A program made the position numbers and the translations under genes. From NCBI RefSeq assembly GCF_045063725.1, contig NZ_CP173695.1: a stretch of 64,000 nt of DNA; one strand, 5' to 3'. The notes under the pieces were generated by a model that worked only from the letters and a program-made list of their open reading frames with translations, ran no database searches and was not told the DNA's origin. Every line of letters begins with the position of its first letter. The stretch's first letter is position 1. Of the stretch, positions 47,739-55,869 are shown piece by piece. This stretch comes from Sellimonas catena (GTDB lineage: Bacteria > Bacillota > Clostridia > Lachnospirales > Lachnospiraceae).

Positions 47739-48110
47739 TTATTCCAGAATGTGTTCCATTCCCTGATTCATAATTGTCTGGATATGATCATCCGCCAGCG
47801 AATAAAACACCGTCTTCCCCTCACGTCTGCTCTTAACCAGTTTCATCTGCTTTAAAATCCGAAGCTGATGCGAAATCGCAGACTGTGTCATATGCAGTAC
47901 CTCCGCCAGATCACAGACACAAAGCTCTGACTGAAAGAGCACATAGAGAATCTTCACTCTCGTCGGATCTCCGAACACCTTAAACAGGGCGGCCAGATCA
48001 TTCAGTGTCTCTTCCGCAGGCATCCGTTCCATGACCTTCTTGATACAGTCCCCGTGGATCTCGATACAGTCACAGCACTCTGTCTCCATACAATCAATTT
48101 TTCTGCTCAT
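47739..48110 (-). CDS. ArsR/SmtB-family metal-sensing repressor
   Basis: The 123-aa regulator has an N-terminal cysteine cluster (C7, C12, C13, C15, C22) and the alpha-3 motif ELCVCDLA (C64, C66). A winged helix follows (MTQSAISHQLRILKQMKLV). The N-terminal cysteines plus CVC are the hallmark of CadC-like sensors of Cd/Pb/Zn, and the alpha-3 pair alone marks arsenic sensors. No metal pump lies next to it, so its target is elsewhere or is this operon. It is separated by 18 and 40 bp from ung and the TPR gene. Confidence 0.9.
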   Translation of the reverse strand: MSRKIDCMETECCDCIEIHGDCIKKVMERMPAEETLNDLAALFKVFGDPTRVKILYVLFQSELCVCDLAEVLHMTQSAISHQLRILKQMKLVKSRREGKTVFYSLADDHIQTIMNQGMEHILE

Positions 48111-48128
48111 ACATCATACTCCCTTTTC

Positions 48129-48803
48129 TTACATCGGCTCAATCTGCCAGTCCACAGGCTCTACCCCCTGTGCCTCCAGAAACCGGTTGGCCTGACTGAA
48201 CGGCCTGCTTCCGAAAAATCCCCGGTATGCGGAAAGCGGACTCGGATGCGGGGCCTCCAGAATCAGATGCTTAGGATTGTGAAGCATGGATTTCTTCGCC
48301 TGGGCCGGTCTTCCCCACAGCATAAAGACGATCGGCCGGTCCTGCTCATTTAATTTCCGGATCGCCGCGTCCGTAAACTCTTCCCAGCCGATTCCCTTGT
48401 GGGAATTGGCCTGATGCGCCCGTACTGTCAGTACCGTATTCAAAAGCAGCACTCCCTGCTTCGCCCATTTGGTGAGACATCCATGATTCGGGACCGTGCA
48501 TCCCAGATCATCGTGAAGCTCCTGATAAATATTGACAAGAGAAGGCGGAATGTCCACTCCCGGTCTTACGGAAAAACAGAGCCCGTGTGCCTGCCCCTCT
48601 CCGTGATACGGATCCTGTCCCAGTATCACCACCTTCACCTCATGAAGCGGCGTCAGGTGGAACGCATTGAAAATGTCGTCCGCCGGCGGGAAAATCTGCC
48701 TCGTCCGGTACTCCTCGTTGACCGTCTGAAATAATTTTTTATAGTAAGGCTGTCTGAACTCCTCCTTCAGAGCATCCAGCCAGTCATTCTGAATTGCTGC
48801 CAT
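48129..48803 (-). CDS. ung: Uracil-DNA glycosylase
   Basis: Ung excises uracil from DNA to start base-excision repair. The 224-aa family 1 enzyme has the water-activating motif GQDPYHGEGQ with D64, and the DNA-intercalation loop HPSPLSAYRGFFGSRPF with the catalytic histidine. LLLNTVLTVRA is also typical. It is 14 bp after hisF, with AGGAGG. Confidence 0.97.
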   Translation of the reverse strand: MAAIQNDWLDALKEEFRQPYYKKLFQTVNEEYRTRQIFPPADDIFNAFHLTPLHEVKVVILGQDPYHGEGQAHGLCFSVRPGVDIPPSLVNIYQELHDDLGCTVPNHGCLTKWAKQGVLLLNTVLTVRAHQANSHKGIGWEEFTDAAIRKLNEQDRPIVFMLWGRPAQAKKSMLHNPKHLILEAPHPSPLSAYRGFFGSRPFSQANRFLEAQGVEPVDWQIEPM

Positions 48804-48817
48804 GCTGCCTCCTCACA

Positions 48818-49579
48818 TCAAAGTCTGACCGGGATTCCTTTGTCCCTCAGATACTCCTTGACTTCCCGGATCGTAAGCTCTTTATAATGGAACAGCGATG
48901 CCGCCAGAGCCGCATCCGCATGTCCCTCGCTGAACGCGTCATAGAAATGGGACAGCTCTCCTGCTCCTCCGGAAGCAATCACCGGAATCGACACCGCATC
49001 CGCAATCTGTCTTGTCACGTTCAGGTCATATCCTGCCTTCGTCCCGTCTCCGTCCATACTCGTCAGAAGAATTTCCCCTGCGCCGCGCCGCTCGGCCTCC
49101 ATGGCCCACTCCACAGCATCCCGGCCGGTGTCGATCCTTCCGCCGTTTTTGTATACATTCCATCCGCTTCCATCCGCACGCTTCTTCGCGTCGATGGCGA
49201 CCACCACGCACTGGCTCCCGAATTTGTACGCCGCGTCCGAGATCAGATCCGGAGTATTCAGCGCAGAGGAATTGATGGAAATCTTGTCCGCCCCGGCTCT
49301 TAAAATCGTCCGGAAGTCCTCCACTGTACGGATTCCGCCGCCAACCGTAAACGGAATAAAGACATTCTCAGCCACCTGTTCTACCATGTCAACGACTGTA
49401 TTTCTTGCATCAGAGGAAGCGGTAATATCCAGAAATACCAGTTCGTCCGCCCCTTCTTTATCATAAACCTTTGCGACTTCCACCGGATCTCCGGCGTCTC
49501 TTAAATCTACAAAGTTGACTCCCTTTACAACCCGTCCATTGTTCACGTCCAGACATGGAATAATTCTCTTCGTAAACAT
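48818..49579 (-). CDS. hisF: Imidazole glycerol phosphate synthase, cyclase subunit HisF
   Basis: HisF makes imidazole glycerol phosphate and AICAR from PRFAR and ammonia in histidine synthesis. The 253-aa TIM barrel shows CLDVNNGRVVKG (catalytic Asp near residue 11), the phosphate loops VGGGIRT and ASGGAGE, and TSMDGDGTKAGYD with the second aspartate. It starts three bases after hisH, its ammonia-supplying partner. No other his genes are in the window. Confidence 0.97.
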   Translation of the reverse strand: MFTKRIIPCLDVNNGRVVKGVNFVDLRDAGDPVEVAKVYDKEGADELVFLDITASSDARNTVVDMVEQVAENVFIPFTVGGGIRTVEDFRTILRAGADKISINSSALNTPDLISDAAYKFGSQCVVVAIDAKKRADGSGWNVYKNGGRIDTGRDAVEWAMEAERRGAGEILLTSMDGDGTKAGYDLNVTRQIADAVSIPVIASGGAGELSHFYDAFSEGHADAALAASLFHYKELTIREVKEYLRDKGIPVRL

Positions 49580-49582
49580 CTG

Positions 49583-50197
49583 CTACTCCCCCTGTCTTTC
49601 TATGAAATTTTTCAGAATATGAAGCCCTGTCCCGCCGCTCTTTTCCGGGTGGAACTGGCATCCGAAGACGCTGCCCTTCTCCACCGAGGCATGAATCGTC
49701 ACTCCATATTCGGCAGTTGCTTTTACGATCTTTGGATCTTTCGCTTTCAGATAGTATGAGTGGACAAAATATACATAAGGATTCTCCTCAAGTCCCTCAA
49801 ACAGCCTGCCGTCCTTCGAACAGGAAAGAGAATTCCAGCCCATATGCGGAATCTTAAGCCCTTCCGTCTTCGGGAACCTGACAATCTCACCTTCTAAAAT
49901 TCCAAGACCTTTCACGCCCGGACTTTCCTCGCTCTTTTCAAAAAGGACCTGCATGCCAAGGCAGATTCCAAGCAGCGGAATTTTCTTTTCTACCGCCTCT
50001 TTGATCACCTCTGTCAGTCCAAATGCTTCCAGATTGTGCATCGCGTCTCCAAAAGACCCGACTCCCGGAAGGATAATCCGGTCTGCTCCCAGTATCTCCT
50101 CTCGTTTTCGTGTGACAACCGGCTTCTCTCCAAGAAAATCAAGCGCCTTCTCCACACTTCTCATATTTCCTGCGTCATAATCAATCAATGCAATCAT
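49583..50197 (-). CDS. hisH: Imidazole glycerol phosphate synthase, glutaminase subunit HisH
   Basis: HisH hydrolyses glutamine and channels ammonia to HisF. The 204-aa class I amidotransferase has the oxyanion strand LPGVGSFGDAM, the nucleophile C79 in LLGICLGMQVLFE and the His-Glu pair in GCQFHPEKSG. It heads the tightly spaced run hisH-hisF-ung-arsR-TPR-hflX-addB-addA-DUF1294-nitrilase-crcB. The start has AGGAGTGG upstream. Confidence 0.97.
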   Translation of the reverse strand: MIALIDYDAGNMRSVEKALDFLGEKPVVTRKREEILGADRIILPGVGSFGDAMHNLEAFGLTEVIKEAVEKKIPLLGICLGMQVLFEKSEESPGVKGLGILEGEIVRFPKTEGLKIPHMGWNSLSCSKDGRLFEGLEENPYVYFVHSYYLKAKDPKIVKATAEYGVTIHASVEKGSVFGCQFHPEKSGGTGLHILKNFIERQGE

Positions 50198-50240
50198 TGT
50201 TATCCACTCCTTATCTTTCTAAGTTTAACACACCCCTTTC

Positions 50241-50282
50241 AAAAAGAAAATGTAAAAATGCGGGACGCGCCCGCATTTTTAC
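50241..50282 (-). terminator. Intrinsic terminator after the histidine kinase gene
   Basis: A perfect 13-bp stem (gtaaaaatgcggg/cccgcatttttac) overlaps the kinase stop codon and is followed on the minus strand by a T-rich stretch (cattttcttttt). It isolates the two-component operon from hisH. Confidence 0.85.
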
Positions 50283-51748
50283 TTTTTGTCAAGTTCAAAC
50301 CAGAACTGTACTCCGTTTTCATAATTTTTTACCCCGTAATTCTGATGGAAGGATTCCATGATGGCCTTGACAATCGAAAGTCCGATTCCATTTCCTCCAT
50401 ATTCTCTGGTTCTTGCCTTGTCCACTTTATAAAATTTCTCCCAGATGTGTTCGATATCCTCCTCCGGTATCGGCTCCCCTGTATTGAAGACGCTGATCCG
50501 TATCTTACCGTCCCGCTCTTCAATCCGGATATCCACGATCCGGTTTTCATTCACATGGTTCAGGGCATTGCTTACATAGTTTCGCACAACCTGTTCTACC
50601 TTGAACTCATCTGCCCATACAAAAACCGGCTCCTGGGTATTCATACGGATATCCGCTTCTTTCTGCTTTGCCATGATTTCAAGGCTCTGCACCACACCCC
50701 GGATCAGGCTTGTGATATCGATCCGTTCAAACTGGGTATCGTCTCTGCCCTGTTCCAGCTGGTTCAACGTCAGAAGGTTTTTCACCATCCTGTTCATCTT
50801 GTTGGCCTCATCAATAATGACATCGCAGTAAAACTCCATACTTTCCGGATCATCCGTGATCCCGTCTTTCAAACCTTCCGCATATCCCTGGATCAGTGCA
50901 ATCGGTGTTTTCAGTTCATGCGATACATTCCCGATAAACTCTGTACGCATGGTCTCTACCTGTTCCTTCTTTTTGATGTCTCTTTGCAGTTCATAGTTGG
51001 CTGTCTTTAATTCGGAAATCTTGTCTTTCAGCTCATCTGACATCGTATTAAAACTTTCTCCAAGAATTCCGATCTCGTCTGCTCCGCCTCTTGTATATTT
51101 TGCGTCAAAATCAAGCTTTGCCATCTTTTTTGACAGCTCCGCCAGTTCCAGAAGCGGCTCCGAAATTCTTCTTGAGAAAAACCAAACAAGAATAATTCCA
51201 ATCGCAAGAATCAGAATACCGATATAGAAAATAAACTGGTTGGAAATCGACACATTAGAGCGGATACTGTCAAGGGAACACCGCATCAGCAGATAATTGG
51301 AATTATCAAACTGTGCCCACATTTCCAGGTATTCCGCTCCGCTCATCACATCTCTCGCCCTTGTAATCAGGTAGTCCCCGCTGTCAAGCAGCGGCGGCTT
51401 GTTGCCGAGCACATAATCCTGAACCTGATCTATCAGGATGCTCACATCATAGACGTTCGCATACTGTACCCTCATGGAACTGTCAATCAAAAGGACGGAA
51501 ACATTATTTCTCTCGGTCATACGGTTCAGTTTCAGCACTTCCGAGTCGTTTCCCAGAAGATCCTTCTCCTGCACCTTACTGATTTCCTTATAAATACTCA
51601 CTAAGTCCGACCGTTTATTTGCCATATAGTACCATTCTGCAAATGTACCGTTTACAAACACAAGAAGAATCAGAAGAAAAAGAATCAGTCCGACAAAAAT
51701 GAACATCATCTTTTTTCGGATAGAGAGCTTTGCTCCAAATTTTTTCAT
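50279..51748 (-). CDS. Sensor histidine kinase
   Basis: The 489-aa kinase has two transmembrane helices (about 12-33 and 172-191) around a ~135-residue extracellular sensor. A HAMP domain, a HisKA domain with the phospho-accepting H277 (FIGNVSHELKTP) and an HATPase domain (NYVSNALNHV, GNGIGLSIVKAIME) follow. It is an intact orthodox kinase. The start overlaps the regulator stop (ATGA). The signal is unknown. Confidence 0.93.
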   Translation of the reverse strand: MKKFGAKLSIRKKMMFIFVGLILFLLILLVFVNGTFAEWYYMANKRSDLVSIYKEISKVQEKDLLGNDSEVLKLNRMTERNNVSVLLIDSSMRVQYANVYDVSILIDQVQDYVLGNKPPLLDSGDYLITRARDVMSGAEYLEMWAQFDNSNYLLMRCSLDSIRSNVSISNQFIFYIGILILAIGIILVWFFSRRISEPLLELAELSKKMAKLDFDAKYTRGGADEIGILGESFNTMSDELKDKISELKTANYELQRDIKKKEQVETMRTEFIGNVSHELKTPIALIQGYAEGLKDGITDDPESMEFYCDVIIDEANKMNRMVKNLLTLNQLEQGRDDTQFERIDITSLIRGVVQSLEIMAKQKEADIRMNTQEPVFVWADEFKVEQVVRNYVSNALNHVNENRIVDIRIEERDGKIRISVFNTGEPIPEEDIEHIWEKFYKVDKARTREYGGNGIGLSIVKAIMESFHQNYGVKNYENGVQFWFELDKK

Positions 51749-52428
51749 GATTTTGCAACCTCAAATTTGTAGCCCATCCCCCAGATGGTCCGGATATACT
51801 CGCCTTTGTCCCCCAGCTTGTTTCGAAGCTTCTTCACGTGAGTATCAATCGTTCTGGCATCTCCGAAATAATCGTAGTTCCATACATTGTTCAAAATCTT
51901 CTCTCTGGACAGGGCAATCCCCTGATTTTCCATAAAATAGGTAAGAAGCTCAAACTCCTTGAAACTTAAATCGACCGGATTGCCGTCAATTTTCACGATA
52001 TGGGCTGCCTTGTCAATCTCAATACCTCCTGCAGAAACCGTCTGATCCATGGCAAGTCCGCTCGTCCTTCTTAAGAGCGCATTGACACGGGCCACAAGGA
52101 TTTTCGGACTGAACGGCTTGGAAATGTACTCATCGACGCCAAGTTCAAACCCATTCAGCTCATCCCGCTCTTCTCCTCTTGCCGTCAGCATGATGATCGG
52201 AACTTTGGACTCCTTGCGGATCTCCCTGCATACTTCCCATCCATCCATCTTCGGCATCATCACATCCAGAATAATAAGTCCGATATCCTGATTATCGTAA
52301 AAAACATCCAGCGCATCCATCCCGTCTCCTGCTTCAAGCACCTGGAATCCGGCTCTTTCCAGGAAGTCTCTGACAAGCTTGCGCATTCTGCTTTCGTCAT
52401 CCACCACCAGTATCTTAATATGCTCCAT
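51745..52428 (-). CDS. OmpR-family response regulator
   Basis: The 227-aa regulator has a receiver domain with acidic pocket DD at 10-11, phosphorylation site D55 (IILDVMMP) and the conserved SKPFSPKIL lysine. Its winged-helix output domain (SREKILNNVWNYDYFGDARTIDTHVKKLR in parts) is of OmpR/PhoB type. It is co-transcribed with the downstream kinase. The ATG at 52428 is preferred over a TTG two codons upstream. Confidence 0.94.
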   Translation of the reverse strand: MEHIKILVVDDESRMRKLVRDFLERAGFQVLEAGDGMDALDVFYDNQDIGLIILDVMMPKMDGWEVCREIRKESKVPIIMLTARGEERDELNGFELGVDEYISKPFSPKILVARVNALLRRTSGLAMDQTVSAGGIEIDKAAHIVKIDGNPVDLSFKEFELLTYFMENQGIALSREKILNNVWNYDYFGDARTIDTHVKKLRNKLGDKGEYIRTIWGMGYKFEVAKS

Positions 52429-52508
52429 AAACAATTCATCCCTTCTTCTCGATAATCTATCTATTTTCTGTATTTTAACAGATAATTATGTCCTTTTTGT
52501 GTACAATC

Positions 52509-53411
52509 TTATTTTCTGCTTCCTTCCTCCGGACCGGTGCTGCATTTCAGAGTTTCCCCGTCACTTTCAAACACGATGGTTCCCTGAAGGTCGGTCCGGA
52601 AAACACCTGCCCCCAGTTTCTCCACCCGTTTCATGACTTTCTCATGTGGATGTCCGAACTCATTTCTGGTGCCGCAGGTTATCACGACAAAAGAAGGAGA
52701 TGCCGCTTTTAAAAACTTCCATGAGTTGGCGTCCCGGCTTCCATGATGATTCAGTTTCATGACATCCGAGCGGATTGAGATCCCGGATTTCAGGATCTCT
52801 TTTTCGATTCTCTGACTGATGTCTCCGCATAAAAGGAAGCTGTGTGCACCATTTGTCAGACGAATCCCGAGTGATGAATCGTTGATATCTTCATACTGTT
52901 TTTCAGAATCCGGCGTGATAAATACAAATCTGCCGCTTCCTATTTCATAGTTTTCCATAAACTCAGGATGTCTGATCTTTACGTCCGCTTCATCCAGAGC
53001 GGTAAGAACTTCTTGAAAGCTTTCTGTATCATACGTTTCTTCCGGAAGGAAACAGGTTCCCACCGAAAAGGTTTCAATTACAGCATCCATCCCGCCGATA
53101 TGATCAATATGAGGATGTGTGGCAATGACATAATCAAGCTTTTCTACCCCCTGTTCTTTTAAATAGGAAACGACCATTTCTTCATCCTCATTGGTCCCTG
53201 CATCAATCAGTAAATTTTCATTCTCCGACCGCACAAGAATGCTGTCCCCCTGTCCTGCATCCAGAAAGTGCACCTCCATGTTTCCGGATACTGTTTCCGT
53301 ATTATTCTGTTCCGGATTCTCTGCTTTTCTGCCCAGAATCCAGATAACAGACATACCTGCCAAAAGCGCCAGAACAAACAGATATATGACTATTCTTCTC
53401 TTCTTTCTCAC
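52509..53411 (-). CDS. Membrane-anchored ComEC/Rec2-like metallo-beta-lactamase protein
   Basis: The 300-aa protein has an N-terminal membrane anchor (about 7-26) and a metallo-beta-lactamase domain like the soluble C-terminal part of ComEC. Motifs are VHFLDAGQGDSILVR, the metal site THPHIDHIGGMDAV, LLCGDIS and KLNHHGSRDAN. Such stand-alone proteins are extracellular hydrolases, possibly nucleases or phosphodiesterases; the substrate is not known. The start is GTG at 53411 with GGAGG upstream. It sits between the two two-component systems. Confidence 0.85.
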   Translation of the reverse strand: MRKKRRIVIYLFVLALLAGMSVIWILGRKAENPEQNNTETVSGNMEVHFLDAGQGDSILVRSENENLLIDAGTNEDEEMVVSYLKEQGVEKLDYVIATHPHIDHIGGMDAVIETFSVGTCFLPEETYDTESFQEVLTALDEADVKIRHPEFMENYEIGSGRFVFITPDSEKQYEDINDSSLGIRLTNGAHSFLLCGDISQRIEKEILKSGISIRSDVMKLNHHGSRDANSWKFLKAASPSFVVITCGTRNEFGHPHEKVMKRVEKLGAGVFRTDLQGTIVFESDGETLKCSTGPEEGSRK

Positions 53412-53559
53412 TTCTTCATCCTCCGGAAAACCTGTTTCTTTTTATTGTATCTGCAAGCTTTCCAAATCATTCAGATGATGTTTATATTTTCTTAAGTTCT
53501 TTTATAAATCCTTCATCGTGGAGACATAAATTACTCACATTTGTGCGCTATACTATAAA
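53412..53559. other. Non-coding upstream region of the ComEC-like gene
   Basis: This is the first part of a 362-bp gap without a gene. The sequence is AT-rich. I see no convincing open frame, only AT-rich -10-like stretches for the minus-strand gene. The rest of the gap holds the plus-strand RNA candidate and two opposed terminators. Confidence 0.5.
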
Positions 53560-53703
53560 CATCTTCAGAGAAGAAGAAGACAACAGTTGGAAAGAGTTCC
53601 TAATTCTTTGTGATTGTTGTCCTTCGCCTAGACATTTAGATTTTTTTAGATAGATTTTTCTCTCTTCCTTCAGGAGCCGCCAGGACGGCTCCTCCTTTTT
53701 TTG
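53560..53703 (+). ncRNA. Candidate small non-coding RNA on the plus strand
   Basis: A strong plus-strand terminator (53672-53703) lies in a gap where all neighbouring genes run the other way. Upstream of it are a hairpin with gacaaca (53579-53585) pairing with tgttgtc (53615-53621), an inner aaaga/tcttt pair, and the -10-like TATACT (53549-53554). The -35 match is weak. No ribosome binding site plus open frame is present. A transcript of about 145 nt is therefore likely non-coding. It does not look like tmRNA, RNase P or SRP RNA; 6S RNA is not excluded. Confidence 0.5.
53672..53703 (+). terminator. Plus-strand intrinsic terminator
   Basis: The stem aggagccg/cggctcct has a short loop (about 6 nt) and is followed on the plus strand by CCTTTTTTT. 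No plus-strand gene precedes it, which is the main evidence for the small RNA upstream. Confidence 0.8.
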
Positions 53704-53726
53704 TTCAGAACTTTCCCGGGTACACG

Positions 53727-53770
53727 AAAAAATCCTGCCTGTGGAAACATCATATCTCCCGGCAGGATTT
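53727..53770 (-). terminator. Intrinsic terminator after the second histidine kinase
   Basis: On the minus strand aaatcctgcc pairs with ggcaggattt and is followed by TTTTTT. It begins a few bases after the kinase stop codon. Confidence 0.85.
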
Positions 53771-53773
53771 GCT

Positions 53774-55093
53774 CTATTCTTCTGTTCTTGGAAAGAGTAT
53801 CGTCAGAAAGAACATGCCGTCTTCCTGACATACCTCGGAAACTCCCCGCATTTTTTTCATCATCTTCCGAATGTTGTGAAGCCCGATTTTCGTACTCTCT
53901 TTTCTTTCGTCCGTTTCCCGCAAGATCCGGTTGGAAAAACAGATCCCCAGACAGGAATCCCTGCAGACTGTCCGAATCCGGACAGGTTCTTCCGGATCTG
54001 CGTATTTTACAATATTAGAGACGAGATTATCCAGAATCCGGTTGATGTATTCCGGATCCACGCAGATTTTCCCATCCTCGTCTTTCCATTCGACATCGAC
54101 TCTGTAGCCTTTTTCTTCCAGATACCCCGCCATCTCAGAGAGCGGATCATAAAAGATGCTGTCCAGGCTTTCCGGCTCTCCGGTCCTGACTTCCATATCT
54201 TCTGTTACGAGGGCATACTCAAAAATATGGTCCGACATAACTTTGATCTGGTGGGCTTTCCGGTCAATTTTGCGGATGTATTCCCGGATCTGCTCCATAT
54301 CATGGATCTCTTTTTTCGCCAGAATATCTGTATAGAGAAGCAAAGAAGTGAGCGGTGTTCTCAGATCGTGGGACATTTCCGTAATCATTCTCCGATTTGC
54401 CCGGGACAGTTCTTCTTCTTTTTCTATACTTTCTTTCAAAGCCCTGCGCATGTGATCCATTCCGGACGCAAGATCGGCAAGCTCATCCTTTCCTATTACC
54501 GAAATCTGATATTCCAGATCGCCATTTCCCAGAATCTCACATTCTTCTTTCAGCTTTCCAATATATTTTACAGGTTTACGGATCCCCAGTACCGCTGTCA
54601 TAATAAACAACGCCACAGCAAGCAGAATCTCGGCAATCAGCGCATAGCTGTAAAACTGGTAGGAAAAGAATCCATACAGAAATACATCTGCGGTTCCGTC
54701 CGAAAATTCAACTGTATAGTAAGACTCCCACTCATAATACCCGCCTTCTATTGCGGCATTCTCCACTTCTTCATCCGGATACAGAGAATCATATGTCAGA
54801 AGTTCCTCCTTATAGACACTGATTGCAACGATTTTCTGTTCATTCACCCATTTCGTCAGCTTTTCAGAATCATTGGAGGAAACATGGTTTTCTGTAACAT
54901 ATTCCTGGAGATTTTTGATGGAATGGTCACTTGCTTTCTGTACATAATCACTTTCATAAAAATAAAATGTAAGCAGATTTTCCCCCGCACGGTTCAATAT
55001 GAAAAAAAACAAAAGAGAAACTGTTGCTGATACCAGAAGCAGGCGGATCAGTTCAAAATATAATGAATGAATTTTTTTCTTCCCATTATCCAA
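53774..55093 (-). CDS. Sensor histidine kinase (VanS-like layout)
   Basis: The 439-aa kinase has transmembrane helices at about 13-33 and 152-170 around a ~115-residue acidic extracellular domain rich in Asp/Glu/Tyr. HAMP, a HisKA domain with H242 (MITEMSHDLRTPLTSLL) and an HATPase domain follow. The N box DNLVSNIVKYA and a late STKIGLHNIRKMM box are present. The usual DxGxG is replaced by a CFSNRIL segment, a variant seen in some Gram-positive kinases. The start is TTG at 55093, overlapping the regulator stop. The acidic sensor suggests a cationic ligand, which is inference. Confidence 0.88.
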   Translation of the reverse strand: MDNGKKKIHSLYFELIRLLLVSATVSLLFFFILNRAGENLLTFYFYESDYVQKASDHSIKNLQEYVTENHVSSNDSEKLTKWVNEQKIVAISVYKEELLTYDSLYPDEEVENAAIEGGYYEWESYYTVEFSDGTADVFLYGFFSYQFYSYALIAEILLAVALFIMTAVLGIRKPVKYIGKLKEECEILGNGDLEYQISVIGKDELADLASGMDHMRRALKESIEKEEELSRANRRMITEMSHDLRTPLTSLLLYTDILAKKEIHDMEQIREYIRKIDRKAHQIKVMSDHIFEYALVTEDMEVRTGEPESLDSIFYDPLSEMAGYLEEKGYRVDVEWKDEDGKICVDPEYINRILDNLVSNIVKYADPEEPVRIRTVCRDSCLGICFSNRILRETDERKESTKIGLHNIRKMMKKMRGVSEVCQEDGMFFLTILFPRTEE

Positions 55094-55778
55094 ATCGGTA
55101 CCCCTTCCCCCATACAGTCTGAATTCTCTGTGGATTTTTTGGATCTTCCTCTATTTTTACCCGTAGTTTCCGGATATGCACCATTACCGTACCATTGCAA
55201 TTGTAAAAATATGGTTCATCCCAGACACTTTCATAAAGATTCTGGGCCGAAAAAATCTTCCCCGGATGCTGCATCATCAGTTTTAAAATCTGATATTCAA
55301 TTTCGGAAAGCTCTGTACTTCCACCCCGGACAAAAACTTCATTAAACATTTCATTCAAACGGATTCCGGCCTGTTCCAGATACATGTCCTTTTTTCGATC
55401 CGGTTCCTTTCCGCGGTATGTTTTCCATCTGCGGATCAAAGCCTTGACTCTTCCAAGAAGTTCCGAATAGGAAAACGGCTTCGGGAGATAATCATCCCCG
55501 CCTGCCATGAATCCGATCAGTTTGTCCGATTCCTGCGCTTTTGCGGTCAGAAACAGTACCGGTACATACGAAATTTTCCGGATCTCTTCACATGTCTTCA
55601 GTCCGGACATCCCGGGCATCATGATGTCCAGAATCACAAGATCAGGCCCCTCTGCCAGCAGCTGCAGACCTTCCCTCCCATTCTTTGCCTCAAGCACTTC
55701 ATAACCTTCTCCTTCAAGAAGAATCCTCACTCCTTCCCTGATGTCTTCATCATCTTCAATCATTAAAATCCGTTCCAT
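55086..55778 (-). CDS. OmpR-family response regulator (VanR-like)
   Basis: This 230-aa regulator has the receiver acidic pair near 9-11, phosphorylation site D51 (LVILDIMMPGMSG), the lysine in LPKPFSYSELLGR and a winged-helix domain with HIRKLRVKIEEDP and VWGKGYRFG. It is translationally coupled to the kinase downstream. The lipoprotein gene upstream may be its target. Confidence 0.93.
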   Translation of the reverse strand: MERILMIEDDEDIREGVRILLEGEGYEVLEAKNGREGLQLLAEGPDLVILDIMMPGMSGLKTCEEIRKISYVPVLFLTAKAQESDKLIGFMAGGDDYLPKPFSYSELLGRVKALIRRWKTYRGKEPDRKKDMYLEQAGIRLNEMFNEVFVRGGSTELSEIEYQILKLMMQHPGKIFSAQNLYESVWDEPYFYNCNGTVMVHIRKLRVKIEEDPKNPQRIQTVWGKGYRFG

Positions 55779-55801
55779 TTACTCACCTTACACTCACTCT
55801 G

Positions 55802-55843
55802 ACAAAACAACAGGGTCCGCCTCCCGAAAGAAGCACACCCTGT
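55802..55843 (-). terminator. Weak intrinsic terminator after the repeat lipoprotein gene
   Basis: On the minus strand acagggt pairs with accctgt over a 20-nt loop, followed by TGTTGTTTTGT. It lies 27 bases past the lipoprotein stop and before the response regulator. Read-through to the regulator is possible. Confidence 0.45.
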
Positions 55844-55869
55844 ATCACCTGTTTTGATTCCTGTTCTTA

